DNA of 64,000 nucleotides from Acetobacter farinalis (GCF_011516935.1 NZ_WOTF01000001.1:620001-684000), one strand, 5' to 3'; shown: positions 51,142 through 60,801, counted from the first letter of the stretch. The notes: generated by a model not told the origin, from the letters alone. Made by a program: numbers and translations.

Positions 51142-51170
51142 AGACCTGGGCGAAAATGCATGCCCGCCGT

Positions 51171-52598
51171 TCACAGGTAGGGCATGAACAGTCTGGCTGT
51201 GGCATCACGGATCTGGATCAGCTTGTTGCGTTTGTCGAGATCATGATGGGTCAGGCGGCGGTTTCTGTGCCGACAGATAAAGTCATCCAGAGTTTCGGCC
51301 ATCACGACATCATAGGTCTCCAGATTGATCTCGAAATTCAGCCGAAGGCTGCGGATGTCGAGATTGGAGCTCCCGACAAATGACCATGCCCGGTCTACTA
51401 CCATCAGCTTGGAATGATTGAAGGGCGGGTTTACCCACCAGACCCGCACGCCTGAATCCAGCAAGGGCGCAATATTGGCGGCACATGCCCAGTCCAGCGG
51501 CAGATGATTGCTTCTCAGGGGGATCACCACATCCACCTGAACGCCGCGCAGCGCCGCAAGACCCAGTTCAGCCATCAGGCGTGACCCCGGCAGGAAGTAC
51601 GGGGTCATGAGTCTGATCTGCCGGCGAGCCAGAGTCGCGGCCTGCAGCATGGTATATTCAATTTTTTCGAGGTCTGTGTCCGGCCCCGCTGTCACAATAC
51701 GTGCGACGGACTCTCCCGTGCTCTTATGCTCCTTGAAGTAGATGTCCCCTTCCAGCGTTTCCTGCGTCGCGAAAGACCAGTCCCACGCAATGGCTTCAGC
51801 CAGTTGCTTCACCACCGGTCCTTCAAGCATGAAATGTGTATCGGAAACGGGGGATGGCGGGTTTCTGGAAACCAGATTTTCATCACCGATATTCAGGCCT
51901 CCCATGAATCCGATCTTGCCGTCCGCCACCAGAATTTTCCGATGGTTGCGCAGATTGATGAAGGGCATGCGCCAGGGGAGCAGGGAGTGCATGAAGCGCG
52001 CGCACGGAACCCCTGCCCGCCTGAGCCTGTGGTAGACGGGAGAGAGAAAATAACCGCTTCCAATTCCATCAACCAGAACACGTACCTGCACGCCGCGTTT
52101 TTGGGCGGCAATCAGCTTTTCAATAAACTCTCCGCCAATCTGGTCATTCCGGAAAATATAGGAGCAGAGCAGAACACTGTGCTCCGCATTATCAATAGCC
52201 TGGAGCATGTGAGGATAGGCACCATCTCCATCATGCAGGGTGGTGATGGTATTGCCCCCCACCAGTGGTCTGCTGGTCAGCTTGCCCACCATCAGGGCGA
52301 GCGGTGCAAACTGCCCATCCAGTTCCCTGTTCCATGAGGAGCTGTGTGAGTCTTCAAACCGGTGGGATGAGCGGCCACGCACCAATTTTTTTGCCAACCG
52401 GCGCACGCGGTTGATTCCGAACATGACGTAGAGCACTGTCCCCAAAACTGGCATGAGAATGCAAATGCCAATCCAGCCGATTGCTGAGGACGTGTTCCGT
52501 TTTGTAAGAAGAATATGCAGTGCGACACCTGTCACCAGCACAAAACGAATGATCGTGAGTGTCAGGAGGGAAAGATGCGGCAGGGTATCAAACGTCAT
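51171..52598 (-). CDS. cls: Cardiolipin synthase
   Basis: Phospholipase-D-type enzyme that condenses two phosphatidylglycerols to cardiolipin. Two N-terminal transmembrane helices (about residues 12-30 and 42-62) are followed by two HKD motifs, HRKILVADGKIGFMGGLNIGDE and HSKLMVVDRAWSFVGSSNLD. The 475-residue form from ATG 52598 is chosen because a GGAAG site lies upstream and a longer start at 52652 would run into the divergent YraN gene. pgpA at 62.8 kb supplies the phosphatidylglycerol substrate. Confidence 0.93.
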   Translation of the reverse strand: MTFDTLPHLSLLTLTIIRFVLVTGVALHILLTKRNTSSAIGWIGICILMPVLGTVLYVMFGINRVRRLAKKLVRGRSSHRFEDSHSSSWNRELDGQFAPLALMVGKLTSRPLVGGNTITTLHDGDGAYPHMLQAIDNAEHSVLLCSYIFRNDQIGGEFIEKLIAAQKRGVQVRVLVDGIGSGYFLSPVYHRLRRAGVPCARFMHSLLPWRMPFINLRNHRKILVADGKIGFMGGLNIGDENLVSRNPPSPVSDTHFMLEGPVVKQLAEAIAWDWSFATQETLEGDIYFKEHKSTGESVARIVTAGPDTDLEKIEYTMLQAATLARRQIRLMTPYFLPGSRLMAELGLAALRGVQVDVVIPLRSNHLPLDWACAANIAPLLDSGVRVWWVNPPFNHSKLMVVDRAWSFVGSSNLDIRSLRLNFEINLETYDVVMAETLDDFICRHRNRRLTHHDLDKRNKLIQIRDATARLFMPYL

Positions 52599-52630
52599 GT
52601 GGTGCAGTGCTTCCAAAAAGGAATAAACAT

Positions 52631-53047
52631 ATGGCCGTAAAGCCTGACACATTCAGGAACGTGCCAGCGCCGGTAGAGTTTGCCCGGCAGATACGTGGGG
52701 CAAATGCTTATCGGGACGGCCTGAGTGCTGAAGACGCCGCCAGCGCCTTTTGTACGAAAGAAGGGTGGTCTATTCTATTAAAAAGAGCCCGTACGCGCCG
52801 TGGCGAAATTGATATTGTTATGCGCAAAGGCAATTTGATTTGTTTTGTGGAAGTAAAAAAGCGCAAGACTCTTCGTGATGCAACCGAGTGTCTGGCGGTT
52901 TGCCAGCAAAAGCGCCTTTTTCGGGCAGCGGAGTGCCTGCTGGCAGCGCACCCGGAATGGTCATATGAGGACCTGCGGTTTGACCTGATGGCTGTTGATG
53001 AACAGCATGCCATTCACTGGGTTAAGGACGTTATTCGCCAGATGTAG
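52631..53047 (+). CDS. YraN-family (UPF0102) putative endonuclease
   Basis: A 138-residue protein with a PD-(D/E)XK nuclease-like core: GEIDIVMRKGNLICFVEVKKRK provides the conserved Glu, Asp and EVK, followed by QQKRLFRAAE. YraN proteins are widespread but functionally uncharacterised; a nuclease role is inferred from the fold. ATG 52631 has AAAGGA 8 nt upstream and produces MAVKPDTFR. Divergent from cls; convergent with the small secreted protein gene behind a terminator. Confidence 0.85.
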   Translation: MAVKPDTFRNVPAPVEFARQIRGANAYRDGLSAEDAASAFCTKEGWSILLKRARTRRGEIDIVMRKGNLICFVEVKKRKTLRDATECLAVCQQKRLFRAAECLLAAHPEWSYEDLRFDLMAVDEQHAIHWVKDVIRQM

Positions 53048-53049
53048 AA

Positions 53050-53078
53050 AAAGCGCGGTGCCTGAGCGAACCGCGCTT
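53050..53078 (-). terminator. Intrinsic terminator of the small secreted protein gene
   Basis: AAGCGCGGT (53051-53059) pairs perfectly with ACCGCGCTT (53070-53078) across a 10-nt loop. On the minus strand the stem runs into TTTTT, so it terminates the gene ending at 53108; it may also slow plus-strand transcription after yraN. Confidence 0.75.
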
Positions 53079-53107
53079 CTAAAAGACTCTACAGAGGCCT
53101 GAGTGGC

Positions 53108-53419
53108 TCAGGTGCGATGGCGGCGCGCGGTGAGATGCACTGTTGCGTGCTTCGCAGGGCGGAAGGTGACTAGATGCACCATATTACGTGCAACGCTGCG
53201 TGACGGTGCGGCCTGCTGGTGGCTGACACGCACCACGTGACTTACGCGGCGAACATGCACAACCGGGGCGGGGGCAGCCGTAAGAGACGCGAACGTCAGC
53301 TTGCTGGCTTCCAGGTCAGAAATAACGCGTTCCGCGTGCGCTGAAGAATTCAAGGAAAAGACGCCAGCGCTCAAACCAACAAAAGCGAAGGCGCAGCGCA
53401 CAAATGGAAGACGCATCAT
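53108..53419 (-). CDS. Small secreted basic protein
   Basis: A 103-residue protein with a signal peptide (FVRCAFAFVGLSAGVFSLNSSAHA, cleavage before ERV). The mature part is strongly basic and rich in His, Arg, Val and Ala, with a repeat-like VHVRRVSHVVRVSH and an ending TVHLTARRHRT. No family was recognised. ATG 53419 with GGGAAAG upstream is preferred; a GTG at 53434 would add five residues. Such His/Arg-rich exported proteins may bind metals, nucleic acid or lipopolysaccharide, but this is speculation. Confidence 0.65.
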   Translation of the reverse strand: MMRLPFVRCAFAFVGLSAGVFSLNSSAHAERVISDLEASKLTFASLTAAPAPVVHVRRVSHVVRVSHQQAAPSRSVARNMVHLVTFRPAKHATVHLTARRHRT

Positions 53420-53447
53420 GAAAAACTTTCCCACCCCTGTTTGTCCT

Positions 53448-53484
53448 GTTGTCAGACTACACAGACCGTGAATTGTCTGACAAC
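53448..53484. repeat. Perfect 10-bp inverted repeat between grxD and the secreted protein gene
   Basis: GTTGTCAGAC (53448-53457) and GTCTGACAAC (53475-53484) flank a 17-nt spacer. It lies 8 bp beyond the grxD stop and about 30 bp upstream of the next start. It may be a factor-dependent terminator for the pur-bolA-grxD operon or an operator for the secreted protein gene. Confidence 0.5.
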
Positions 53485-53492
53485 TTAAAAAA

Positions 53493-53831
53493 TCAGGAAG
53501 CCGCCGTGAGAGCGATATTTTTTTCTTTCAGAAGCGCCTGCAGTTCACCCGCCTGGTACATTTCCGTCACGATATCGCACCCGCCAACAAATTCCCCTTT
53601 GACATAAAGCTGCGGAATGGTCGGCCAGTTTGAGAAATCCTTGATGCCCTGACGAATGCTGGCATCGGCCAGAACGTTCACAGATTTGAACGGAACGCCC
53701 ACATGCTCAAGAATCTGCACCACACGGGCAGAAAAGCCGCACTGCGGGAAGTCGGCATCACCCTTCATGAACAGCACGACCGGGTTGGTATCAATTTCGT
53801 TCTGAATCTGCTGTTTGATAGTTTCCGACAT
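53493..53831 (-). CDS. grxD: Monothiol glutaredoxin
   Basis: A 112-residue CGFS-type glutaredoxin that carries and delivers [2Fe-2S] clusters. The motif Cys31-Gly-Phe-Ser is followed by the conserved FKSVNVLAD, WPTIPQLYVKGEFVGGCDI and the EMYQAGEL tail. The bolA gene is 39 bp upstream on the same strand; Grx4-BolA complexes mediate iron-sulfur trafficking and iron sensing, so the pair probably works together. It is the last gene of the purine operon order purL-bolA-grxD common in alphaproteobacteria. Confidence 0.97.
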   Translation of the reverse strand: MSETIKQQIQNEIDTNPVVLFMKGDADFPQCGFSARVVQILEHVGVPFKSVNVLADASIRQGIKDFSNWPTIPQLYVKGEFVGGCDIVTEMYQAGELQALLKEKNIALTAAS

Positions 53832-53870
53832 GAACCTGAATCCTTGTAAAAAAGCGGAAAAATACGCCGC

Positions 53871-54101
53871 TCAGGGCGTAGACGTCTGTAAAGCAAGCGC
53901 GTGCAGCTTGCCGCCCATGTGGCCCTGCAGGGCCTGATAGACAAGCTGGTGCTGCCTGACGCGGGTGAGGCCCTTGAACGCCTCACTCACGATAGAACAG
54001 GAATAATGGTCACCGTCCCCGGCCAGATCATCAATTCTGATCTGGGCATCGGGAAAAGCCTGACGAAGATACGTCTCAAGTTCAGCGGCGGTCATCGCCA
54101 T
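53871..54101 (-). CDS. bolA: BolA-family protein
   Basis: A 76-residue BolA/YrbA-type protein: MTAAELETYLRQAFPDAQIRIDDLAGDGDHYSCSIVSEAF followed by LTRVRQHQLVYQALQGHMGGKLHALALQT. The histidine in RVRQHQLVY and Cys in YSCSIV are candidate cluster ligands in a BolA-glutaredoxin heterodimer. It lies between purL (26 bp upstream) and grxD (39 bp downstream). Confidence 0.93.
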   Translation of the reverse strand: MAMTAAELETYLRQAFPDAQIRIDDLAGDGDHYSCSIVSEAFKGLTRVRQHQLVYQALQGHMGGKLHALALQTSTP

Positions 54102-54127
54102 GGCTTACAGATCCCTTTTTCAGTTAC

Positions 54128-56326
54128 TCAGCGCGTCATCAGGGCCGGAAAGAAGGCCTCATGCGCGCTCACGAGCCGTGCAGCAGATATTGTGACGCCA
54201 CTTGGCAAAATCAATTCATTGCCGCCAGAATGACCGATCACACGTGCCGGAACCCCGGCTTCTGCCGCTTTGGCGCAGAAATCCGCAGCATTTTCCACGC
54301 ACACCAGATAACGGGCCTGATCTTCCCCAAACCAGAAGGCTTCGGGACGAATGCCGCTGTCCGGGCTTTCCAGTTCACAGCCTGTTCCGGTTGCCATCAC
54401 CATTTCCGCAACAGCGACCATGATACCGCCATCGGAAATGTCATGGCATGCGGAAACCGTGCCATTCAGGATTTCCTTACGGACAAAATCCCCGTTCCGT
54501 TTTTCGGCGGCAAGATCGACCGGCGGCGGCGGTCCGTCTTCACGGCCCAGAATTTCCCGCAGCCAGATGGACTGGCCGAGTTCCCCACGGGTTTCCCCGA
54601 TCAGAACCACGGCTTTGCCGTCCTGCATGCCCAGACCAATGGCTTTTTCCACGTCATCCAGCACACCAAGGCCGCCAATGGCGGGCGTGGGCAGAATGGC
54701 CAGAGTTGAACCGTCCGGCTGGCGTGTCTCGTTATAGAGAGACACGTTGCCGCTCACGACCGGGAAATCCAGCGCACGGCAGGCATCCCCCATGCCTTCA
54801 ATCGCTGCGATAAACTGCCCCATGATTTCCGGTTTTTCCGGATTTCCGAAATTGAGGTTGTCTGTCACAGCCAGCGGGCGGGCGCCGGTTGCGGTAATGT
54901 TGCGCCATGCTTCCGCCACGGCCTGCGCGCCCCCGGTTTTGGGGTCTGCGTGGCAGTAACGCGGTGTGCAGTCGGTTGTAATGGCCAGAGCCAGGGATGT
55001 GTCTTCAATTTTGACAATGGCGGCATCAGCCGCACCCGGACGGCGGACCGTCTGGCCACCAACCGTGCTGTCATACTGGTTCCACACCCATGCGCGGGAA
55101 GCGAGATCGGGCGAGCCGATCAGTTTGATCAGCATCTCATCCAGAGAAAGCGGGGCATGAACCGGGCCGAGCGGTTCAGGCACGACCGGCTGAGATGCCG
55201 GACGATCATAAACCGGAGCCTGATCCGCCAGCGGGTCCAGAGGAATGTCGGCTTCCACCTGCCCCTTGTGTTTCACCACAATATGGCCGGTTTCCGTCAG
55301 ATGCCCGATAATGGCGAAATCCAGTTCCCATTTCTCGAAAATCTTGCGGGCAACGTCCGTCCGGTCCGGTTTGAGCACCATGAGCATGCGCTCCTGGCTT
55401 TCGGACAGCATCATTTCATACGCTGTCATGCCCGGTTCACGCTGCGGCACGGCATCCAGATCCAGTTCGATCCCGACACCCCCCTTCCCGGCCATTTCCA
55501 CGGCGGAAGAGGTCAGGCCCGCGGCCCCCATGTCCTGAATGGCCACGATGGCATCCGTTGCCATCAGTTCCAGACAGGCTTCAATCAGCAGTTTTTCAAT
55601 GAACGGGTCACCCACCTGTACGGTCGGGCGCTTTGCCAGGGCGTTTTCATCAAACTCGGCAGAGGACATGGTGGCGCCATGGATGCCATCACGCCCGGTG
55701 CGGGAGCCAACGTAAACAACCGGGTTCCCGACACCCGCCGCAGCGGAGAGGAAAATCCGGTCCTTACGGGCCAGCCCGACCGTCATGGCATTGACTAGCG
55801 GGTTGCCATCATAGGCCGGGTGGAAATTGATTTCCCCGCCTACGGTCGGCACACCCACGCAGTTGCCGTATCCGCCAATCCCGCGCACAACGCCGTCAAT
55901 AATCTGGCGTGTCCGGGGTGTTTCCGGGTTACCGAAACGCAGGGCGTTCAGGTTGGCAATCGGGCGGGCACCCATGGTGAACACGTCACGCAGGATCCCG
56001 CCAACACCTGTGGCAGCGCCCTGATAGGGTTCAATAAAGGACGGGTGGTTGTGGCTTTCCATCTTGAAGATGGCCGCATAGCCCTGCCCGATATCCACCA
56101 CACCGGCGTTTTCACCCGGACCATGGATAACCCAAGGGGCTGTGGTGGGCAGCGTACGCAGCCATTTGCGGGAGGATTTGTAAGAACAATGCTCGGACCA
56201 CATGACCGAGAACACGCCCAGTTCCGTCAGGCTCGGTGTCCGGCCCATGATGGAGACGACGCGTGCATATTCTTCAGCCGTCAGCCCGAATTCCCGGGCC
56301 AGAGATTCATCAACGGTCTTTTTCAC
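54128..56326 (-). CDS. purL: Phosphoribosylformylglycinamidine synthase subunit PurL
   Basis: Catalytic subunit of FGAM synthase in purine synthesis. The 732 residues are the small form that needs PurS and PurQ. Segments are [26 protein letters not shown], the ATP/Mg region [35 protein letters not shown] and [12 protein letters not shown]. The start overlaps the purQ stop by 4 bp (ATGA). It converts FGAR to FGAM using ammonia channelled from PurQ. Confidence 0.98.
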   Translation of the reverse strand: MKKTVDESLAREFGLTAEEYARVVSIMGRTPSLTELGVFSVMWSEHCSYKSSRKWLRTLPTTAPWVIHGPGENAGVVDIGQGYAAIFKMESHNHPSFIEPYQGAATGVGGILRDVFTMGARPIANLNALRFGNPETPRTRQIIDGVVRGIGGYGNCVGVPTVGGEINFHPAYDGNPLVNAMTVGLARKDRIFLSAAAGVGNPVVYVGSRTGRDGIHGATMSSAEFDENALAKRPTVQVGDPFIEKLLIEACLELMATDAIVAIQDMGAAGLTSSAVEMAGKGGVGIELDLDAVPQREPGMTAYEMMLSESQERMLMVLKPDRTDVARKIFEKWELDFAIIGHLTETGHIVVKHKGQVEADIPLDPLADQAPVYDRPASQPVVPEPLGPVHAPLSLDEMLIKLIGSPDLASRAWVWNQYDSTVGGQTVRRPGAADAAIVKIEDTSLALAITTDCTPRYCHADPKTGGAQAVAEAWRNITATGARPLAVTDNLNFGNPEKPEIMGQFIAAIEGMGDACRALDFPVVSGNVSLYNETRQPDGSTLAILPTPAIGGLGVLDDVEKAIGLGMQDGKAVVLIGETRGELGQSIWLREILGREDGPPPPVDLAAEKRNGDFVRKEILNGTVSACHDISDGGIMVAVAEMVMATGTGCELESPDSGIRPEAFWFGEDQARYLVCVENAADFCAKAAEAGVPARVIGHSGGNELILPSGVTISAARLVSAHEAFFPALMTR

Positions 56327-57024
56327 CGGACAAGAGCCTCCACAAGACCTTCAAACAGCGGCAGACCATCCACACCGCCCATCAGGGGGTCAACAAGATC
56401 TTCCGGATGAGGCATCATGCCGCAGATACGGGTGTTTTCACTCAGAATGCCCGCAATGCTGTTCACGCTGCCATTGGGATTGCTGGCGGTTTCTTCCGCC
56501 ACAACCTGCCCGTTGGGTGCGGCATAGCGGAAGGCCACAAGCCCCTCGCCGTCCAGCCGGTCCAGAGTATTCTGGTCCGCCGTGTAGTTTCCGTCCCCAT
56601 GCGCCATGGGTGCGCGGAACACGTCCCCTTTTTTCCATTTGTGGGTGAAGGGCGTATCAGCCCGTTCCACCCGCAGATGGCAATCCTGGGAGAGGAAGCG
56701 CAGGTTGGCATTCCGCAGAAGGGCACCCGGCAGGAGGCCTGCTTCCGTCAAAATCTGAAAGCCGTTGCAGACCCCCAGAATATGGCCGCCTTTCTGAGCA
56801 AAACTGCGGATTTCCGTCATGACGGGAGAATGGGCCGCCATGGCGCCACAGCGCAGGTAATCCCCATAGCTGAATCCACCCGCCAGCACGACCAGATCAA
56901 GCCCCGTCAGGTCAGTTTCATGGTGCCAGACCATACGGGGCATATGCCCGGTAACACGCCGCAGCGCGATAGCCATATCGCGCTCACGGTTGGTGCCCGG
57001 GAAAACAACAATGGCTGCTTTCAT
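56323..57024 (-). CDS. purQ: Phosphoribosylformylglycinamidine synthase subunit PurQ
   Basis: Glutaminase subunit of FGAM synthase, 233 residues from the ATG at 57024 ([17 protein letters not shown]). The class I amidotransferase nucleophile is Cys86 in [11 protein letters not shown], and the His-Glu pair is near the C-terminus in GMMPHPEDL. The start overlaps the stop of the upstream Rap1a-like gene (ATGA) and has no strong ribosome site of its own, implying translation coupled to that gene. Confidence 0.97.
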   Translation of the reverse strand: MKAAIVVFPGTNRERDMAIALRRVTGHMPRMVWHHETDLTGLDLVVLAGGFSYGDYLRCGAMAAHSPVMTEIRSFAQKGGHILGVCNGFQILTEAGLLPGALLRNANLRFLSQDCHLRVERADTPFTHKWKKGDVFRAPMAHGDGNYTADQNTLDRLDGEGLVAFRYAAPNGQVVAEETASNPNGSVNSIAGILSENTRICGMMPHPEDLVDPLMGGVDGLPLFEGLVEALVR

Positions 57025-57392
57025 TTTTTTGCACTGCACGGATAGGAGTCATGCAGAGCCTTGAAGACGCTCTCGCCCACAGGCTTGGACATCGCATCAG
57101 AATGGTCTTTCAGCCATGCCATCACCTTGACGCGCATGGCGGCACCATTTTCTGAAGTCGGGACGCAAAAGCCTGCGGGTGCTGCCGGGTCGCCTTCATT
57201 GCGGTCATTGATTTTGGAGAGTGCCACGGCATCCGCCACACCAGTGATGTAGGCATCACACAGGCTGGCACCGGCCGCACGAGTGCAGATCCGCACGAAA
57301 TTGCCGGTCTGCATGGGGGAAATACGCTGCGCATGCGCCAGTGTGGGGGCAAGCAGCGCGCCGCCAAGGGCGATTAGGGCAAGACGCTTCAT
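57021..57392 (-). CDS. Secreted Rap1a/Tai-like small protein embedded in the purine operon
   Basis: A 123-residue protein with a clear signal peptide ([21 protein letters not shown], cleavage before QRI). The mature part, with [34 protein letters not shown] and [10 protein letters not shown], has the four-cysteine spacing of the Rap1a/Tai immunity-protein family (PF18602), which is periplasmic. The start overlaps purS (ATGA) with GGAGG inside purS as its ribosome site, and its stop overlaps purQ. Family assignment is from pattern memory; function in this operon is unknown. Confidence 0.75.
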   Translation of the reverse strand: MKRLALIALGGALLAPTLAHAQRISPMQTGNFVRICTRAAGASLCDAYITGVADAVALSKINDRNEGDPAAPAGFCVPTSENGAAMRVKVMAWLKDHSDAMSKPVGESVFKALHDSYPCSAKK

Positions 57393-57631
57393 CCCAGCAC
57401 CTCCACCGTGAAATCTTCAATGACCAGATTGGCCAGAAGATCTCGCGCCATGTCTTCAGCCTGTTTCTGAACAGCGGCACGGTCCGTGCCATCAACATCC
57501 AGATCGATAATCTTGCCAACCCGGACGTCGTTCACGCCCGGGAACCCCAGTGTGTGCAATGCGTGGCCGATGGCTTTCCCCTGCGGGTCAAGCACACCCT
57601 CCTTAAGCATGACGGTTACACGTACTTTCAT
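57389..57631 (-). CDS. purS: Phosphoribosylformylglycinamidine synthase subunit PurS
   Basis: Small structural subunit (80 residues) that bridges PurL and PurQ. It shows the family blocks MKVRVTVMLKEGVLDPQGKAIGHALHTLGF, VRVGKIIDLDVDG and LLANLVIEDFTVEVL. A GGGGGC ribosome site precedes the ATG at 57631. It lies 28 bp after purC and overlaps the embedded secreted-protein gene. Confidence 0.96.
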   Translation of the reverse strand: MKVRVTVMLKEGVLDPQGKAIGHALHTLGFPGVNDVRVGKIIDLDVDGTDRAAVQKQAEDMARDLLANLVIEDFTVEVLG

Positions 57632-57659
57632 GATAAAGCCCCCGTTGCTGTCGGCATGG

Positions 57660-58427
57660 TCACTGCATGGTCTCCGGACCCTTCATGTCTCCGCCATTGC
57701 CTGCTTCGGGCAGGATGCCCAGTCTGCGGGCAACTTCCTGATACGCTTCCCGAACATTGCCCAGGTCGCGGCGGAAACGGTCCTTATCAAGCTTTTCGTT
57801 GGTCTGGGTGTCCCACAGGCGGCAGTTATCGGGCGAAATTTCATCCGCCAGAACAATCCGCATGTCGTCCCCTTCCCAGGAGCGGCCGAATTCAAGTTTG
57901 AAGTCTACAAGCTGAATGCCAATACCGCTGAACAGCCCGCACAGGAAGTCATTCACCCGCATGGCCATGGAGGTCATGTCTTCCAGATCGTGCAGGCAGG
58001 CCCATCCAAACGCGATGATATGGTCTTCAGAGACAAGCGGATCTCCCAGCTCGTCATTCTTGTAGTAAAATTCCACGATGGTACGGGGCAGACGGGTGCC
58101 TTCCTCAATACCAAAGCGTTTGGCAATACTGCCCGCGGCAATATTGCGGATCACAACTTCAAGCGGAATGATTTCCACTTCCTTCACCAGCTGCTCACGC
58201 ATGTTGATGCGGCGGATGAAGTGGGTGGGGATGCCGATTTCCTGCAGGCGGAGCATCAGATGTTCACTGATGCGGTTGTTCAGCACGCCCTTCCCGGTAA
58301 TGACGCCGCTTTTGGCACCGTTTCCTGCCGTGGCATCATCCTTGAAATACTGCACAAGGGTGCCGGGTTCCGGACCTTCAAAAAGGATTTTGGCTTTACC
58401 TTCATAAAGCTGGCGGCGACGGGCCAT
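57660..58427 (-). CDS. purC: Phosphoribosylaminoimidazole-succinocarboxamide synthase
   Basis: SAICAR synthase, purine pathway. The 255 residues begin [18 protein letters not shown]; family segments include [29 protein letters not shown] and the C-terminal [10 protein letters not shown] and [15 protein letters not shown] 58427 is chosen because AAGG lies 6 nt upstream; an ATG six bases earlier would leave no space for it. It follows purB by 133 bp on the minus strand. Confidence 0.97.
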   Translation of the reverse strand: MARRRQLYEGKAKILFEGPEPGTLVQYFKDDATAGNGAKSGVITGKGVLNNRISEHLMLRLQEIGIPTHFIRRINMREQLVKEVEIIPLEVVIRNIAAGSIAKRFGIEEGTRLPRTIVEFYYKNDELGDPLVSEDHIIAFGWACLHDLEDMTSMAMRVNDFLCGLFSGIGIQLVDFKLEFGRSWEGDDMRIVLADEISPDNCRLWDTQTNEKLDKDRFRRDLGNVREAYQEVARRLGILPEAGNGGDMKGPETMQ

Positions 58428-58560
58428 GGGCATCCTTACCTGTCTTGAAACTTGAAAACCGATCCCTGCAACCGGTCTGGGGAAGCACTGAAACCAGCCT
58501 TCCCTTCTTCAGACGCGTCATAGCAGGCTTCGGACGTGGAAGATATAGGGCTGACCCCGC

Positions 58561-59910
58561 TCAGAGAGCCGGGCCGGGTTCCCCGAATACTTTCTGATAC
58601 AGGCCATCCAGCGCCTTCAGGTGCTGGCGGCTGTCCATGGCGGCATCCAGAACGTCTGCCGGAATACGGCCCGAAATTTCCGGGTCAGCCGCCAGATTTT
58701 CGCGGAATGTCCGGCCCTCGGGGGTTCCGAGCTTCGTCCATGTCTCCATCGCGTTGTGCTGGACAATGCGGTAGGCATCCTCACGGGAGAGGCCGGCGCG
58801 AGCCAGAGCCAGCAGCACCTCACCGGAATGCACAACGCCGCCAAGACTTTCGATGTTGGCTGCCATACGCTCCGGGTAGACCAGCAGCTTGCTCATCATG
58901 CCTGAAAGGCGTGAGAGCGCGAAGTCCAGCCCGATTGTGGCATCCGGGCAGATGTTGCGTTCAACGGAAGAGTGGCTGATGTCGCGCTCATGCCACAGGG
59001 CAACGTTTTCCAGCGCCGGGATCACGGCGGAGCGCACAAGGCGGGCGAGGCCCGTCAGGTTTTCCGTCAGCACCGGGTTGCGCTTGTGCGGCATGGCGGA
59101 AGAGCCTTTCTGGCCCTTGTGGAAGAATTCTTCCGCTTCCCGCACTTCCGAGCGTTGCAGATGGCGCACTTCAATGGCCAGACGTTCAATGCCGCTGGCA
59201 ATCACACCAAGCGCACAGAAATAGGCTGCATGACGGTCACGCGGGATAACCTGAGTGGAAACGGGCTCGGGCTTCAGGCCCAGCCGTTCGGCCACGTAGG
59301 CTTCAACGCGCGGGTCGAGATGCGCAAAGGTGCCTACTGCGCCGGAGATGGCACAGGTGGCGATTTCCTCACGGGCGACTTCAAGGCGCGTCTTGTTCCG
59401 CACGAATTCGGCATAATGCCCGGCAAGCTTGAGGCCGAAAGAGGTGGGCTCGGCATGAATGCCGTGGCTGCGGCCAATGGTCAGGGTGTGTTTGTGTTCA
59501 AACGCACGCGCACGCAGGGCCTCGAGAACCTCATCAAGGTCTTTCAGCAGCAGATCGGTCGCCTGCGTCAACTGCACGGCAAGGCAGGTGTCCAGAATAT
59601 CGGACGATGTCATGCCAAGATGAACAAAACGGCTTTCCGGACCAACTTTTTCAGCAAGCCAGGTCAGGAAGGCAATCACGTCATGCCGGGTTTCCGCTTC
59701 AATTTCATCAATGCGGGCCAGATCGGCAGCGGAGAAGGCGGCCAGTGCGGCATCACCCTTTTCACGCACGACTTTTGCGGCTTCTTTGGGCACTGCGCCG
59801 TATTCAGCCATGGCTTCGCAGGCAAGTGCTTCAATCTCAAACCAGATGCGGTAGCGATTTTCAGGCGACCAGATAGCGGCCATGACGGGACGGGTATAGC
59901 GCGGCACCAT
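58561..59910 (-). CDS. purB: Adenylosuccinate lyase
   Basis: Cleaves SAICAR and adenylosuccinate with release of fumarate. The 449-residue form begins at ATG 59910 (MVPRYTRPVMAAIWSPENRY), with AGGAGG about 11 nt upstream. The fumarase-superfamily signature is GSSAMPHKRNPV, and GRSHGIHAEPTSFGLK holds the catalytic histidine. It directly precedes purC, so purB-purC-purS-purQ-purL covers two successive segments of the pathway. Confidence 0.96.
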   Translation of the reverse strand: MVPRYTRPVMAAIWSPENRYRIWFEIEALACEAMAEYGAVPKEAAKVVREKGDAALAAFSAADLARIDEIEAETRHDVIAFLTWLAEKVGPESRFVHLGMTSSDILDTCLAVQLTQATDLLLKDLDEVLEALRARAFEHKHTLTIGRSHGIHAEPTSFGLKLAGHYAEFVRNKTRLEVAREEIATCAISGAVGTFAHLDPRVEAYVAERLGLKPEPVSTQVIPRDRHAAYFCALGVIASGIERLAIEVRHLQRSEVREAEEFFHKGQKGSSAMPHKRNPVLTENLTGLARLVRSAVIPALENVALWHERDISHSSVERNICPDATIGLDFALSRLSGMMSKLLVYPERMAANIESLGGVVHSGEVLLALARAGLSREDAYRIVQHNAMETWTKLGTPEGRTFRENLAADPEISGRIPADVLDAAMDSRQHLKALDGLYQKVFGEPGPAL

Positions 59911-59996
59911 AACGCGGTGTTCCTCCTGCGAGCGGAATGATGCGGGCTTCTCTACCTGATTTCCTGCGGCGCGTCTGCCCGTGAAACAAGAAAACT

Positions 59997-60024
59997 TTGA
60001 CACCCGGCCCTGTTTCAGGATGCT
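59997..60024 (+). promoter_or_regulatory. Possible promoter of the TerC-family gene
   Basis: A perfect TTGACA (59997-60002) is followed after 16 bp by GATGCT (60019-60024), a 3-of-6 match to the -10 consensus, 45 bp before the GTG start. Only the -35 box is convincing. Confidence 0.3.
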
Positions 60025-60069
60025 CAGGGCCTTTAGCGTTCTGCTTCAGTTTCTCGAATCGGAGTTTTC

Positions 60070-60687
60070 GTGCACGGTTTTCTGGATGGTTTCAGCCTGA
60101 ATGCGCTGTTTGCCTTTCTGCAGGTTGTGATGATTGATGTCACACTGGCAGGAGATAATGCTGTTGTTATCGGGCTGGTGGTGCGCTCCCTGCCCGCCAG
60201 TGAGCGCCGGAAAGCCATTTTTGTTGGCATCACACTCGCGGCTGTCATTCGTATTCTGATGGCGCTGGTGGCCGTACAGCTTTTGCAGATTATCGGCCTG
60301 ACCCTGGCGGGGGGGCTTTTGCTGCTGTGGGTCTGCTGGCGGATGTATTGCGAGATGCGGGCCGGGCAGCATGAGGATGCAGAGGGCGGAAAGCCCCCTT
60401 CCAGCTTTGGCAAGGCCGTGTTCCGCATTCTTCTGGCCGACCTTTCCATGAGTCTGGATAACGTTCTGGCCGTAGCCGGTGCCGCGGCGGAGCATCCTGC
60501 GGTTCTGGTGGCCGGGCTGGTGCTTTCGATCCTGCTGATGGGGGTGGCGGCTACCTTTATTGCCCGTTTGCTGGACCGGTATAAATGGATTTCGTGGGTT
60601 GGCCTGCTGATTGTTCTGGCTGTGGCTGTTGAACTGATTGCCAAGGGTGGTGGTGAGGTCTGGACACATCTGCCCGTCGCGCATTGA
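60070..60687 (+). CDS. TerC-family (YjbE-type) integral membrane protein
   Basis: A 205-residue polytopic protein with six or seven hydrophobic helices. TerC-type intramembrane acidic motifs occur twice, DVTLAGDNAVVIGL in the first helix and ADLSMSLDNVLAVAG in a later one, reflecting an internal duplication. Relatives export Mn2+ or help load metals onto exported proteins. The start is GTG at 60070. It is divergent from purB. No metal riboswitch was found upstream. Confidence 0.87.
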   Translation: MHGFLDGFSLNALFAFLQVVMIDVTLAGDNAVVIGLVVRSLPASERRKAIFVGITLAAVIRILMALVAVQLLQIIGLTLAGGLLLLWVCWRMYCEMRAGQHEDAEGGKPPSSFGKAVFRILLADLSMSLDNVLAVAGAAAEHPAVLVAGLVLSILLMGVAATFIARLLDRYKWISWVGLLIVLAVAVELIAKGGGEVWTHLPVAH

Positions 60688-60801
60688 ACTGCGGCACCAC
60701 GGTGTGAGGCAAAGTTTGCGATAAGGTTTGCGGCCAAAGTTTTTCCGCCGCTGACGGATCATGGACTTGCCAGCGCCTGCGGGATCGCTGATCTTTCGGG
60801 A

